From NCBI GenBank assembly GCA_902706235.1, contig CACSJR010000020.1:1-64000 (forward strand): DNA of 64,000 nt. Direction: 5' to 3'. The stretch is from Citrobacter sp. 18056 (GTDB lineage Bacteria > Pseudomonadota > Gammaproteobacteria > Enterobacterales > Enterobacteriaceae). Below the pieces are notes generated by a model. The model did not search any database. It was not told the DNA's origin and saw only the letters and a program-made list of their open reading frames with translations. Positions 31,729 through 44,994 of the stretch are shown piece after piece. A program made the translations under genes and the position numbers. The first letter of the stretch is position 1, and every line of letters starts with the position of its first letter.

Positions 31729-32619
31729 TTAACCTTTCACCCCGCCTGCGGTCAGGCCGTTAACCAGCCAGCGCTGAGCCAGCAGGAACACCAGCGTGAT
31801 CGGGATGGCGGACAGCACAGCCGCTGCGGCAAAGTCGCCCCACAGGTAATTTTGCGGGTTGAGATATTGCTGCATCCCAACGGCCAGGGTGTAACTGTTC
31901 ACGTCGCGCAACAGCAACGAGGCGACCGGCACTTCGGTGATGGCGGCGATGAACGACAGAATAAAGACTACCGCCAGAATCGGCACCGACAGCGGCAGTA
32001 GCACCAGGCGGAACGCCTGCCACGGCGTGGCGCCGTCCAGCGCGGCGGCTTCTTCCAGCGAACCGTCGATGGTTTCGAAGTAACCTTTAATCGTCCAGAC
32101 GTGCAGCGCGATGCCACCCATGTAAGCGAAGATAACGCCGCCGTGGGTATTCAGGCCGATAAACGGAATGTACTGGCCGAGGCGGTCGAACAGAGCATAC
32201 AGCGCGACCAGTGACAGCACCGCCGGGAACATCTGGAAAATCAGCATACTTTTCAACAGTGTCGCTTTGCCCGGGAACTTCATGCGGGCGAAGGCGTAAG
32301 CGCAGGTAGTCGAGAGCGCCACGATACCCACCGCGGTGATACCGGCGATTTTGATCGAGTTCCACAGCCACAGCAGCACCGGGAACGGCGGTGGGGTGAC
32401 GCGGCCATCGGCGTGCTCGACACTAAAGCCCAGCGCCAGTTTCCAGTGCTCCCAGGATATCTGGTCCGGGATCAGGCTGCCGGTCGCAAAGTTACCTTCA
32501 CGCAGCGAAATGGCGATAACCATCAGCAGCGGGAACATGATTGCGGCGATGAAAATCAGTAGCAGAAGATGCGTGGTGAACAGTCGCAGTTTCTGAGATT
32601 TCGGTTGAACCATTGCCAT
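31729..32619 (-). CDS. malG: Maltose/maltodextrin ABC transporter permease MalG
   Basis: This inner-membrane subunit (296 aa, E. coli length) of the MalFGK2 importer has six predicted membrane helices. The EAA loop [22 protein letters not shown] couples to MalK. The C-terminus ends LTAGGVKG; in E. coli this tail reaches into MalF to contact substrate-loaded MalE. It follows malF on the same strand. The normally tight malF-malG junction is widened to 156 bp by a palindromic element. The start has a TAAGGAGAG site. Confidence 0.96.
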   Translation of the reverse strand: MAMVQPKSQKLRLFTTHLLLLIFIAAIMFPLLMVIAISLREGNFATGSLIPDQISWEHWKLALGFSVEHADGRVTPPPFPVLLWLWNSIKIAGITAVGIVALSTTCAYAFARMKFPGKATLLKSMLIFQMFPAVLSLVALYALFDRLGQYIPFIGLNTHGGVIFAYMGGIALHVWTIKGYFETIDGSLEEAAALDGATPWQAFRLVLLPLSVPILAVVFILSFIAAITEVPVASLLLRDVNSYTLAVGMQQYLNPQNYLWGDFAAAAVLSAIPITLVFLLAQRWLVNGLTAGGVKG

Positions 32620-32645
32620 AAAATGAATCTCTCCTTAACACCGCT

Positions 32646-32770
32646 CCAGGCTATTTTACTTGCCATTTTGAACCTGGGCTGTGCTCAAAATCCTCACGTA
32701 CTACGTGTACGCTCCGGTTTTTTCGCGCAGTCCATGTTCAAACTGACTGCGCCAATAACGCCTGGTCTTT
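32646..32770. repeat. Palindromic repeat-like element between malF and malG
   Basis: This stretch contains nested inverted repeats: outer CCAGGC / GCCTGG, inner GCGCAGT / ACTGCGC, and a perfect CACGTA-C-TACGTG hairpin. It has no coding potential. In E. coli malF and malG are much closer, as I recall. It has the look of a dispersed enterobacterial intergenic repeat inserted in the operon. A second copy was not seen in this window. Confidence 0.6.
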
Positions 32771-32775
32771 TAGGC

Positions 32776-34320
32776 TTAATCGAATTTCATGCGCGTGGCT
32801 TTGAGATTGATAATCGCCAGCGCGCCTACCAACAGGAAGATCAGCGTGGCAATCGCCGCCGCCAGACCGAAGTCCTGACCGCCGCCGCCTTCGAAGGCGA
32901 TACGATAGGTGTAGCTCACCAACAGGTCGGTATAGCCCGCCGGAGTGGTGGTGCCGAGTCTGTCCGGGCCACCGTTGGTCAACAGCTGAATCAGCACGAA
33001 GTTATTAAAGTTAAAGGCGAAGCTGGCGATCATCAGCGGCGTCAGCGGCTTGATCAGCAGCGGCAGCGTAATCTTAAAGAAGTTCTGGAACGGGCCTGCG
33101 CCGTCCATTGCCGAGGCTTCGTACAGATCGTCCGGAATCGCCTTCAGCAGCCCCATGCACAGGATCATCATGTACGGATAACCGAGCCAGGTGTTGACGA
33201 TGATAATCATCGAGCGCGCGGTGGTTGGGTCGCTGAACCACGCTGGTTTGATGCCAAACAGTGCGCTCAGCATCATGTTGATTTCACCAAAGCTCTGGTT
33301 GAACAGACCTTTGAAGATAAGGATCGAGATAAACGACGGCACGGCGTATGGCAGGATCAGCAGCACGCGGTAAATGGCTTTCCCTTTCAACGATTCCCAC
33401 TGCACCACGCAGGCCAGTACCATGCCCACGGCCACAGTCAGCAGTACGGTCAACACCGAGAAAATCACGGTCCAGACGAAAATGGCGAAGAAGGGTTTCT
33501 GAATGCCTTCGTCGGTGAAGACGCGGGTGAAGTTATCCCAGCCGATGCTGACGGTATATCCCGGGCTCAGCTTTTCATCACCCCAGTTACCGTCGGCGTT
33601 GACCGCCTGATAAAAACCCACCTGGTTATTGGGGCGATATTTCACGCCGCTCTGGTTGTTGGTCAGCTCGCCTTTTTCACCCTCGGTATACAGTGGGCGG
33701 GTGCCAGAGAACTGGCGCAGGGAACTCATGATGACTTTGCTGTCATCCGGCAGAATCGCGGTCAGCTGATTCAGCGCCTGACGATTTTGAGTGATGACGC
33801 GCAGGTTGCCACGTTCGCCTTCCGGCAAAGCATCGGCTTCTTTCAGGGTAATTTTTTGCTCGCCGCCAAATTTGAAGGCGTCGGAGACGTAATTTTTACC
33901 GCTGTCACCGTCGGTCAGCGCCAGCTTCCACGCATCGCCCGCCGGGTATAACCCGAAGTTATAGGTTTTGCCCGCCTGATAAGAACGGTCCATCAACACC
34001 TGCTGCGCGCGTTCCTGGGTCAGCTGGTTGGTGCTGCTGTAGTTGGTGAAGGCGATAGCGATGGTGCAGATCAGCGGGAACAGGACGAACAGCCCCATAC
34101 CGGCCATGCCAGGATAAACATAGCGCCACGCGTAGGCTTTACGATTGGCGAAAATATACAGGCCAGCTGAGCTTAAAATCAGCGTCATGATGGCGAACAG
34201 GTACTCCCCCTGGGCGTACATTAAAACAACAAGGTAGCCGACCAGCAGGCCCAGCAGTCCGACAACGGACCACTTCAGCGTTTCGCTTTGCCACCAGTGA
34301 CTCTTTTTAACGGCATCCAT
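32776..34320 (-). CDS. malF: Maltose/maltodextrin ABC transporter permease MalF
   Basis: This 514-aa inner-membrane subunit of MalFGK2 has exactly the E. coli length. Three N-terminal hydrophobic segments precede a large periplasmic P2 domain (about residues 95-275), followed by the permease core. The EAA motif YEASAMDGAGPFQNFFKITLP docks to MalK. MalF lines the maltose path together with MalG. It begins 64 bp after malE in the malEFG operon; a hairpin in that gap may reduce expression relative to malE. No truncation or frameshift is seen. Confidence 0.96.
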   Translation of the reverse strand: MDAVKKSHWWQSETLKWSVVGLLGLLVGYLVVLMYAQGEYLFAIMTLILSSAGLYIFANRKAYAWRYVYPGMAGMGLFVLFPLICTIAIAFTNYSSTNQLTQERAQQVLMDRSYQAGKTYNFGLYPAGDAWKLALTDGDSGKNYVSDAFKFGGEQKITLKEADALPEGERGNLRVITQNRQALNQLTAILPDDSKVIMSSLRQFSGTRPLYTEGEKGELTNNQSGVKYRPNNQVGFYQAVNADGNWGDEKLSPGYTVSIGWDNFTRVFTDEGIQKPFFAIFVWTVIFSVLTVLLTVAVGMVLACVVQWESLKGKAIYRVLLILPYAVPSFISILIFKGLFNQSFGEINMMLSALFGIKPAWFSDPTTARSMIIIVNTWLGYPYMMILCMGLLKAIPDDLYEASAMDGAGPFQNFFKITLPLLIKPLTPLMIASFAFNFNNFVLIQLLTNGGPDRLGTTTPAGYTDLLVSYTYRIAFEGGGGQDFGLAAAIATLIFLLVGALAIINLKATRMKFD

Positions 34321-34349
34321 GGGGTCTATTCCTCTACAACGTTACTTTT

Positions 34350-34374
34350 CCCCTCTCCCCATCGGAGAGAGGGG
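34350..34374 (-). repeat. malE-malF intergenic hairpin
   Basis: CCCCTCTCC and GGAGAGAGGGG form a stable hairpin 10 bp after the malE stop. E. coli has REP sequences at this point that stabilise malE mRNA. This unrelated hairpin of the dispersed CCTCTCC type probably does the same job. Confidence 0.7.
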
Positions 34375-34384
34375 TCGTGCGGTA

Positions 34385-38452
<4,068 letters not shown>

Positions 38453-38488
38453 TGTGCAGTTAAGTTAACCCACTGTTATGCCACACAA

Positions 38489-38514
38489 AGAGGGGCATAA
38501 GCCCCTCTGATTTA
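38489..38514 (+). terminator. lamB-malM intergenic hairpin
   Basis: AGAGGGGC and GCCCCTCT pair perfectly around ATAA, followed by a weak GATTTAG tail. It likely reduces rather than ends transcription into malM and stabilises lamB mRNA. Confidence 0.65.
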
Positions 38515-38569
38515 GACTCAGCGCGCTATTGCCTGGCTACCGCTGAGCCCTGTTTTTGAGGTCATTAAA

Positions 38570-39547
38570 ATGAAAATGAAAAAAAGTCTCATCGCGCTGT
38601 GCCTCTCAGCTGGCCTGATGGCAAGCGTACCGGCCGTCAGTTTCGCTGACGTGAATTTCGTGCCGCAGAATACCGCTGCTGCCCCGGCTATCCCGGCTTC
38701 TGCCTTGCAGCAGTTGGTCTGGACGCCTGTTGATCAATCCAAAACCCAAAGTACCGATCTTGCCGGAGGCGGTCAGCCGCTGAATGTGCCTGGCATTACC
38801 GGCCCGGTGGCGGCGTATAGCGTCCCGGCTAACATTGGTGAACTGAATATCACCCTCACCAGCGAAGTGAACAAACAAACCCACGTTTATGCGCCGAACG
38901 TACTGATCCTCGATCAGAACATGACGCCATCCGCGTTCTTCCCAAGCAGTTATTTCACCTACCAGGAACCGGGCGTCATGAGCGCCGACCGCCTGGAAGG
39001 TGTGATGCGCCTGACGCCTGCGTTAGGTCAGCAGAAAATTTACGTGCTGGTGTTCACCACGCCGCAGGATTTACAACAGACCACGACGCTGGTTGATCCG
39101 GCGAAAGCGTATGCCAAAGGTATTGGTAACGCGGTGCCGGATATTCCGGACCCGATTGCGCGCCACGCCTCTGAAGGCACCATCAAGCTGAAAGTGAAAA
39201 CGTCCTCCGCTTCAAGCGTGCTGGTCGGCCCACTGTTTGGCTCGTCCGGCCCAGGCCCTGTCACCGTGGGTAACACGGCGGCACCGGTATACGCAGCTCC
39301 TGCTGCGGCACCGGCAACGGCGGCGGCTGTTGCAGCGCCGGTTGCGGCTTCAGCGGCCTCTACGGCACCTGCCGCGAAAAGCGAGCCGGTTCTGAATGAC
39401 ACCGAAAGCTATTTCAATACCGCGATTAAACAGGCAGTTAACGAGGGCAACATCGACAAAGCCCTGAAACTGTTAAATGAAGCCGAGCGCCTCGGTTCGA
39501 CTTCTGCCCGTTCCACCTTTATCAGTAGTGTAAAAGGCAAGGGGTGA
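38570..39547 (+). CDS. malM: Periplasmic maltose-operon protein MalM
   Basis: This exported protein of unclear function lies at the end of the malK operon. The 325-aa product has a signal peptide MKMKKSLIALCLSAGLMASV ending VSFA. An N-terminal beta-rich half carries LNVPGITGPVAAYSVPANIGEL. An Ala/Pro/Val-rich linker spans about residues 240-270. The C-terminal helical domain has NDTESYFNTAIKQAVNEGN. It is about 19 residues longer than E. coli MalM (306 aa), mostly in that linker. A strong terminator follows. Confidence 0.94.
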   Translation: MKMKKSLIALCLSAGLMASVPAVSFADVNFVPQNTAAAPAIPASALQQLVWTPVDQSKTQSTDLAGGGQPLNVPGITGPVAAYSVPANIGELNITLTSEVNKQTHVYAPNVLILDQNMTPSAFFPSSYFTYQEPGVMSADRLEGVMRLTPALGQQKIYVLVFTTPQDLQQTTTLVDPAKAYAKGIGNAVPDIPDPIARHASEGTIKLKVKTSSASSVLVGPLFGSSGPGPVTVGNTAAPVYAAPAAAPATAAAVAAPVAASAASTAPAAKSEPVLNDTESYFNTAIKQAVNEGNIDKALKLLNEAERLGSTSARSTFISSVKGKG

Positions 39548-39585
39548 CCGTCTCCCCACATTGCTGATGTTTGGCCCAGGCCATT

Positions 39586-39616
39586 CGGTGCGTCCTTTTG
39601 GGCGCACCGTTTTTTC
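39586..39616 (+). terminator. malM terminator
   Basis: GGTGCGTCC and GGGCGCACC pair around TTTT, followed by GTTTTTTC. It ends the malK-lamB-malM transcript. Confidence 0.85.
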
Positions 39617-39735
39617 TGGCGCAACAGCGGTCGTTGCATGGCTGTTGCGCGGCTGATCGTATATTGACGTTTCTTCCTCCCGCGAACCCTTTTCTACGAT
39701 ACAATGCCGATAAGTTATGTATCGGAGAGCCTGGT

Positions 39736-40233
39736 ATGTCACACCCTGCGCTGGCGCAGCTGCGTGCGCTACGCTATTACACCACCCTTCCGGAACTCGA
39801 TGCGGCACAGCTTGACTGGTTGCTGCTGGAAGATTCCATGACCAAACGCTTCGAACAGCAGGGCAAGCGCGTCACTGTGACGCTTATCCGCGAAGGTTTT
39901 GTCGGTCAGGATGAGATTATTGCAGAGCAGGCATTGCTGCCTGTTGAAGCGCGCTACTGGCTGCGTGAAATTTTGCTGTGTGCCGACGATGAGCCCTGGC
40001 TTGCCGGGCGCACGGTTGTGCCTGAATCCACCCTGAGCGGGCCCGAGCTTCAGCTGCAACAGCTGGGCAAAACGCCGCTGGGGCGTTATCTGTTTACGTC
40101 ATCCACTTTAACCCGTGATTTTATTGAAATTGGTAAAGATGCAGAGCTGTGGGGGCGTCGTTCCCGCCTCCGGCTGAGCGGAAAACCTCTGTTGTTAACC
40201 GAGCTGTTTCTGCCCGCGTCGCCGCTGTACTGA
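39736..40233 (+). CDS. ubiC: Chorismate pyruvate-lyase
   Basis: This enzyme removes pyruvate from chorismate to give 4-hydroxybenzoate, the first step of ubiquinone synthesis. The 165-aa product equals E. coli UbiC in length and is intact throughout: [16 protein letters not shown], the buried active-site Arg within [15 protein letters not shown], and [19 protein letters not shown]. The ATG at 39736 starts [13 protein letters not shown] and has a GGAGAG site. The frame beginning at 39571 runs through the malM terminator and is rejected. It is followed 13 nt later by ubiA. Confidence 0.96.
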   Translation: MSHPALAQLRALRYYTTLPELDAAQLDWLLLEDSMTKRFEQQGKRVTVTLIREGFVGQDEIIAEQALLPVEARYWLREILLCADDEPWLAGRTVVPESTLSGPELQLQQLGKTPLGRYLFTSSTLTRDFIEIGKDAELWGRRSRLRLSGKPLLLTELFLPASPLY

Positions 40234-40246
40234 GAGGAAGTGAATT

Positions 40247-41116
40247 ATGGATAAGAGTCTGACGCAGAATAAGCTGCAGGCTTATAGCCGTCTGATGAGA
40301 ATTGATAAGCCAATCGGCTCGCTGCTGCTACTTTGGCCGACGTTATGGGCGCTGTGGGTGGCGATGCCTGGCGTGCCGCCGTTGTGGATCCTCGCGGTAT
40401 TTGTGGCGGGCGTCTGGCTGATGCGCGCCGCCGGCTGCGTGGTCAATGATTACGCAGACCGCAAAATCGACGGCCATGTTAAACGCACGGCACATCGACC
40501 TTTACCCAGCGGTGACGTGAGCGAAAAAGCGGCGCGTACGCTGTTTATCGTGCTGGTGGTGCTGTCGTTCCTGCTGGTACTGACGCTCAATAAGATGACC
40601 ATTCTGCTGTCGGTGGCAGGTCTGGCGCTGGCGTGGGTGTATCCATTTATGAAGCGTTACACCCATCTGCCGCAAGTGGTGCTGGGCGCGGCGTTTGGCT
40701 GGTCGATTCCGATGGCCTATGCCGCCGTGAGTGAATCGCTGCCCCTGAGTTGCTGGCTGATGTTCCTCGCCAATATTTGCTGGGCCGTGGCGTACGACAC
40801 CCAGTACGCAATGGTCGACAGAGATGACGACCTGAAGATTGGCGTGAAATCGACGGCTATTCTGTTCGGTAAACAGGACAAACTGATCATCGGCATTTTG
40901 CAGGTGGCCGTACTGGCGCTGATGGCCGCCGTGGGCTGGATGAGCGGTTTAAACTGGGCGTTCTACTGGTCGATTTTTGTCGCCGGTGCGCTGTTCGTTT
41001 ACCAGCAGAAACTGATTAAAGACCGTGACCGTGATGCCTGTTTTAAGGCGTTTCTGAACAATAACTACGTGGGGCTGGTACTGTTTATCGGTCTGGCGAT
41101 GAGTTACATGGTTTAA
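40247..41116 (+). CDS. ubiA: 4-hydroxybenzoate octaprenyltransferase
   Basis: This inner-membrane prenyltransferase joins octaprenyl diphosphate to 4-hydroxybenzoate in ubiquinone synthesis. The 289-aa polytopic protein has the two Asp-rich Mg-diphosphate motifs [11 protein letters not shown] (about residue 67) and [13 protein letters not shown] (about 187), and roughly nine hydrophobic helices. It is one residue shorter than E. coli UbiA. The start follows GAGAGGAAG, 13 nt after ubiC, so the two are co-transcribed. Confidence 0.97.
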   Translation: MDKSLTQNKLQAYSRLMRIDKPIGSLLLLWPTLWALWVAMPGVPPLWILAVFVAGVWLMRAAGCVVNDYADRKIDGHVKRTAHRPLPSGDVSEKAARTLFIVLVVLSFLLVLTLNKMTILLSVAGLALAWVYPFMKRYTHLPQVVLGAAFGWSIPMAYAAVSESLPLSCWLMFLANICWAVAYDTQYAMVDRDDDLKIGVKSTAILFGKQDKLIIGILQVAVLALMAAVGWMSGLNWAFYWSIFVAGALFVYQQKLIKDRDRDACFKAFLNNNYVGLVLFIGLAMSYMV

Positions 41117-41121
41117 TTTTT

Positions 41122-41148
41122 CCCCGGCGGCGCATTGCTTGCCGGGCA
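41122..41148. repeat. Single REP unit after ubiA
   Basis: CCCCGGCGGCGCATTGCTT and GCCGGGC form a REP-type palindrome (CCCGGC/GCCGGG). It lies five bases after the ubiA stop and ahead of the shared terminator. Confidence 0.65.
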
Positions 41149-41170
41149 GGACCACCTGGCAACAAAAACA

Positions 41171-41207
41171 AAAAAGGCGGAGCCATTCACATGGCTCCGC
41201 CTTTTTT
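41171..41207. terminator. Bidirectional terminator between ubiA and plsB
   Basis: AAAGGCGGAGCCAT and ATGGCTCCGCCTTT are perfect inverted repeats, flanked by A runs on the left and T runs on the right. It can end both ubiA and the convergent plsB. Confidence 0.93.
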
Positions 41208-41219
41208 TATGTACTGACA

Positions 41220-43640
41220 TTAAGCGTCCTGACTGGCGCTCTCGATAGTCAGACGGACGTCCGGTGCCAGCAGTTCGGCCAGCAGCTGATAGATTTTCAT
41301 CGTCTCAGCCGGTTCGGCATCGCCACTGTCGCTGATGTAGCCTTCGTCGCGCAGGGTCAGCACCAGAGTACTGAACACCGCTTTGTCGAAGAACTCCGGC
41401 GCATTGATGCCGTGCAGCACCGACAGACGCTGAGCCACGGTACGGCTCTCTTTTTCAAGCGTGCTACGGTTGATGGACGGATTCGCGCTCAGCAGCCAGA
41501 AGGTTATCGCGTAACGTTGCAGCGTTTCACGTGCTCCGGCGGCCAACAGCTGCAGGGTGCGGGAGTGCGACGGATTAATGCGAACATCGTCGTTCTCAAT
41601 AGTCACCAGTTCCTGACGCTGCATTTCTGCCAGCAGCTCGTCAATCACGCCCGCCAGCTCTTCCTTTTCCCAGCGCAGGAACAGTTCGGATTTCAGCATC
41701 GGATACAGCATCTCCACATGACGGACCATCTCGGTGCGCGAGATAGTGCGATGCTGCGTAACGATGGCCGCCAGCAGGGACGGGATCATCAGCATGTGGG
41801 TGATGTTGTTGCGATAGTAAGTCATCAGCACTGCCTGCTCGCGCGGCAGAATGATGATATCGCCGATGGTGTCTTTCTCGACTTCGAACTTGTTCATCTG
41901 CAACGCGTGGTCAATCAGCGCGCTGGCAGTGACCGACGGCACCGTGGCATCTGCTGCGTACGGCACATTGCGCATCAGCTGCAGATAGCAATCCAACTGT
42001 TCGGTCAGCTGCTCGCGAGTCAGAGAACGTTGGCGCGACGCCAGCAGCGCAGTCACACACAGGTTCATGGCGTTAGCCGCGCCCGCGTTGTTAATACGCA
42101 CCATCAGATCATCGGCGATGTTATTCACCGTTGGCGTCAGCCATGCCGGGCGAATGGATTCAATCGGATCGATTGATTCACGCCATTCCGGCACGTGCTG
42201 GTTCAGGTAGGTCATCAGCGGCAACGGTTCGCCAAAGTTGACGTAACCCTGGCCGAGATTGCGCAGCTTGCTTAACCCGCGCAGCATCTGCGGCAGGCTC
42301 TCTTTCTCTTTAGTCGCACCACGCAGTTCTTTCGCGTAAGTTCCCACTTCCATCACATGCTCATAGCCGATGTAGATCGGTACGAGGGTGATAGGTCGGG
42401 TGCCGCCGCGCAGCATTGCCTGAATGGTCATCGACAGGGTGCCGGTTTTCGGGTCCAGCAGACGACCGGTACGGGAACGCCCGCCTTCCACGAAGTATTC
42501 TACGGAGTAACCACGGCTGAACAGCTCGCCGAGGTATTCACGGAACACAGTGGAATAGAGCTTGTTGCCCTTGAAGGTACGACGGATAAAGAACGCGCCC
42601 AGACGACGGAAAATCGGGCCGGCTGGCCAGAAGTTCAGGTTGATGCCCGCGGCGATATGCGGCGGCACCAGCCCCTGGTGATAGAGCACGTAGGACAGCA
42701 GCATGTAGTCCATGTGACTGCGGTGGCAGGGCACATACACAATTTCATGGCCATCGTGAGCCAGCTGGCGCACGCGCTCGGCGTTATTCACGTTGATCCC
42801 CTGGTACAAACGGTTCCAGGTGAAGCCCAGCACGCGGTCAGTGAGGCGAATCATTTCGTAAGAGAAGTTGGCGGCAATCTCTTCCATCAGGGCGACGGCG
42901 TTTTGCTGCGCTTTCTCATGGGAAATTTTCTTGCTGCGCGCTTCGTCTTCTACCGCGCGGGCAATCGCTTTGGACGCCAGCAGCTTGTTAAACAAGTCCT
43001 GACGTGCAGGTAGGCGTGGGCCTACGGCCGCCAGACGCTGACGGGCAAAGTGCGTTCGTGCCACACGGGCCAGCTTCTGTGCGATAATTTTGTCGGTGCC
43101 GTGCTCGGTGGCCATGCGGCGCAGCGAAACGGACGGTGAGAAACGCACGAAGCTGTCGCGACCGAGCCAGGTCACGGCAAAGAATTTCTGGAAGCCATTC
43201 ATCATGCGCAGCGGCGGGTTGACTTCGCCTTTTTCGCGGCCCGGAGAGCGACCAAACATCACGGACACCGGCACCATCTGCACATCAAGTTCTGGATTGC
43301 TGCGATGCAAATCCAGATAATTGTGGAACAGCTTGATAGACTCTTCTTTCGGCGTGTAATACGTAAACGCACGCGGCCCGCCGTGAATGAACACGTAACG
43401 CGGCAGCTCGGTGCCGTCGATTTCGAGCGGCTCAAGCGGGTCCGGAAGACCGTGCGCCAGACATTGGGCGCGTAAAGTCAGCAGATCTGCCTTCGAGTTA
43501 TACGGCAGAACGTACATAATAGGGCGTGAGGTATCGAGTCCAAGTTCCTCAGCAGGATTTGCCGGGATAGACTTACTTTTTACCAGCACGCTTAATGGTA
43601 AATTCAGTAATTTGTAGTAAATTCGTGGCCAGCCAGACAT
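41220..43640 (-). CDS. plsB: Glycerol-3-phosphate acyltransferase
   Basis: This membrane-bound enzyme acylates sn-glycerol 3-phosphate at position 1 and starts phospholipid synthesis. The 806-aa product is one residue shorter than E. coli PlsB. The acyltransferase core has [11 protein letters not shown] (the HX4D motif, near residue 306), GGFF-type [33 protein letters not shown] and [19 protein letters not shown]. The start [15 protein letters not shown] is conserved. It is divergent from dgkA, so two genes of lipid metabolism share a control region of about 130 bp. Confidence 0.97.
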   Translation of the reverse strand: MSGWPRIYYKLLNLPLSVLVKSKSIPANPAEELGLDTSRPIMYVLPYNSKADLLTLRAQCLAHGLPDPLEPLEIDGTELPRYVFIHGGPRAFTYYTPKEESIKLFHNYLDLHRSNPELDVQMVPVSVMFGRSPGREKGEVNPPLRMMNGFQKFFAVTWLGRDSFVRFSPSVSLRRMATEHGTDKIIAQKLARVARTHFARQRLAAVGPRLPARQDLFNKLLASKAIARAVEDEARSKKISHEKAQQNAVALMEEIAANFSYEMIRLTDRVLGFTWNRLYQGINVNNAERVRQLAHDGHEIVYVPCHRSHMDYMLLSYVLYHQGLVPPHIAAGINLNFWPAGPIFRRLGAFFIRRTFKGNKLYSTVFREYLGELFSRGYSVEYFVEGGRSRTGRLLDPKTGTLSMTIQAMLRGGTRPITLVPIYIGYEHVMEVGTYAKELRGATKEKESLPQMLRGLSKLRNLGQGYVNFGEPLPLMTYLNQHVPEWRESIDPIESIRPAWLTPTVNNIADDLMVRINNAGAANAMNLCVTALLASRQRSLTREQLTEQLDCYLQLMRNVPYAADATVPSVTASALIDHALQMNKFEVEKDTIGDIIILPREQAVLMTYYRNNITHMLMIPSLLAAIVTQHRTISRTEMVRHVEMLYPMLKSELFLRWEKEELAGVIDELLAEMQRQELVTIENDDVRINPSHSRTLQLLAAGARETLQRYAITFWLLSANPSINRSTLEKESRTVAQRLSVLHGINAPEFFDKAVFSTLVLTLRDEGYISDSGDAEPAETMKIYQLLAELLAPDVRLTIESASQDA

Positions 43641-43769
43641 AAACGATGTAAAGCCTCTGGTTAATCATGCAAATGCGCCGCAAGGATAACAGAAAGTGCA
43701 CAGAATATCTGTTCTACCGCGTCAGGCGCGCAGTGACATTGATGCTAAATAATGTAAAAGGTTCTTTTG

Positions 43770-44138
43770 ATGGCAAATGATACCACCGGGTTAACCCGAA
43801 TCTTCAAAGCAGCAGGCTACTCCTGGAAAGGTTTTCGTGCCGCATGGCAAAACGAAGCCGCGTTCCGCCAGGAAGGCGTTGCCGCCGTTATCGCCATCAT
43901 TCTCGCCTGTTGGTTAGATGTGGATGCCATCACCCGAGTGTTACTGATTGGCTCAGTGCTTCTGGTGATGATAGTGGAAATTATCAACAGTGCGATTGAA
44001 GCGGTGGTTGACCGCATTGGGACGGAACGCCACGAACTGTCAGGTCGTGCAAAAGATATGGGTTCCGCCGCGGTGTTTCTGGCAATTGGTGTCGCCTTAC
44101 TCACCTGGGTAACGCTGTTGTGGTCGCATTATCGATAA
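43770..44138 (+). CDS. dgkA: Diacylglycerol kinase
   Basis: This small integral membrane kinase recycles diacylglycerol, a by-product of osmoregulated glucan synthesis, into phosphatidic acid. The 122-aa product has E. coli length, three hydrophobic helices and the catalytic stretch EIINSAIEAVVDRIGTERHELSG-type segment with conserved Glu and Asp/Asn residues. GRAKDMGSAAVF follows. The ATG at 43770 is chosen over a TTG one codon earlier. It is divergent from plsB and precedes the SOS operators of lexA. Confidence 0.96.
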   Translation: MANDTTGLTRIFKAAGYSWKGFRAAWQNEAAFRQEGVAAVIAIILACWLDVDAITRVLLIGSVLLVMIVEIINSAIEAVVDRIGTERHELSGRAKDMGSAAVFLAIGVALLTWVTLLWSHYR

Positions 44139-44202
44139 CACCCGCAGAATTACGCAAACGTCTGGTTTTTTGTGCGTTTTGCGGTTCCAAATTCGCCATT
44201 AA

Positions 44203-44239
44203 CTGTATATACTCACAGCATAACTGTATATACACCCAG
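44203..44239 (+). promoter_or_regulatory. Tandem LexA boxes of lexA-dinF
   Basis: CTGTATATACTCACAG (44203-44218) and CTGTATATACACCCAG (44224-44239) match the SOS consensus CTGT-N8-ACAG. They stand 21 bp apart, as in E. coli lexA. The second box ends nine bases before the lexA ATG. Confidence 0.95.
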
Positions 44240-44247
44240 GGGGCGGA

Positions 44248-44856
44248 ATGAAAGCGTTAACGACCAGGCAGCAAGAGGTGTTCGATCTTATCCGGGATCA
44301 CATCAGCCAGACGGGCATGCCGCCAACGCGTGCGGAAATCGCGCAGCGCTTGGGGTTCCGTTCCCCGAACGCGGCTGAAGAGCACTTGAAAGCGCTGGCA
44401 CGTAAAGGCGTTCTTGAGATTGTTTCCGGTGCCTCTCGTGGCATTCGTCTTCTGGTAGAAGAAGAAACCGGTATCCCGCTGATCGGGCGTGTTGCGGCGG
44501 GTGAACCCCTGCTGGCACAGCAGCATATCGAAGGCCACTACCAGGTTGACCCGGCGATGTTCAAGCCGAGCGCCGATTTCCTGCTGCGCGTCAGCGGAAT
44601 GTCGATGCGTGATATCGGTATTCTCGACGGGGATTTGCTCGCGGTTCATAAAACGCAGGATGTGCGTAATGGTCAGGTCGTTGTCGCCCGTATCGACGAT
44701 GAAGTGACGGTTAAGCGCCTGAAAAAGCAGGGCAGCACCGTTGAACTGTTGCCTGAAAATAGCGAGTTTTCTCCGATTGTGGTCGATCTGCGTCAGCAGA
44801 GCTTCTCCATCGAAGGGCTGGCGGTTGGCGTTATTCGCAACGGCGAGTGGCTGTAA
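44248..44856 (+). CDS. lexA: LexA repressor of the SOS response
   Basis: This repressor binds SOS boxes and is inactivated by RecA-stimulated self-cleavage. The 202-aa product has a winged helix DNA-binding domain (residues 1-70, [21 protein letters not shown]). The Ala84-Gly85 cleavage site is in GRVAAGEPL. Catalytic Ser119 is in [10 protein letters not shown] and Lys156 in [10 protein letters not shown]. The length equals E. coli LexA. It is followed by dinF after 138 bp and should be co-induced with it. Confidence 0.98.
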   Translation: MKALTTRQQEVFDLIRDHISQTGMPPTRAEIAQRLGFRSPNAAEEHLKALARKGVLEIVSGASRGIRLLVEEETGIPLIGRVAAGEPLLAQQHIEGHYQVDPAMFKPSADFLLRVSGMSMRDIGILDGDLLAVHKTQDVRNGQVVVARIDDEVTVKRLKKQGSTVELLPENSEFSPIVVDLRQQSFSIEGLAVGVIRNGEWL

Positions 44857-44994
44857 TTAGCTTTAGACACCCTCAATAATTCACGTTGCGTTCAGGCATA
44901 CATCGCCAGAACATCAGCACGTAAGTTTTGACGGGAAGAGTGGCGCTATTCTGGCGTCACTTCGTTTTACCCATTCACAATCACAGGTTTTCTC

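Noticed and set aside
32569-33951. 460-codon plus-strand frame over malF and the malF-malG gap
   Set aside because: It is a shadow of malF and reads through the palindromic element without any family match.
41139-42176. 345-codon plus-strand frame over the 3' end of plsB
   Set aside because: It begins beside the ubiA/plsB terminator and is antisense to conserved plsB sequence.
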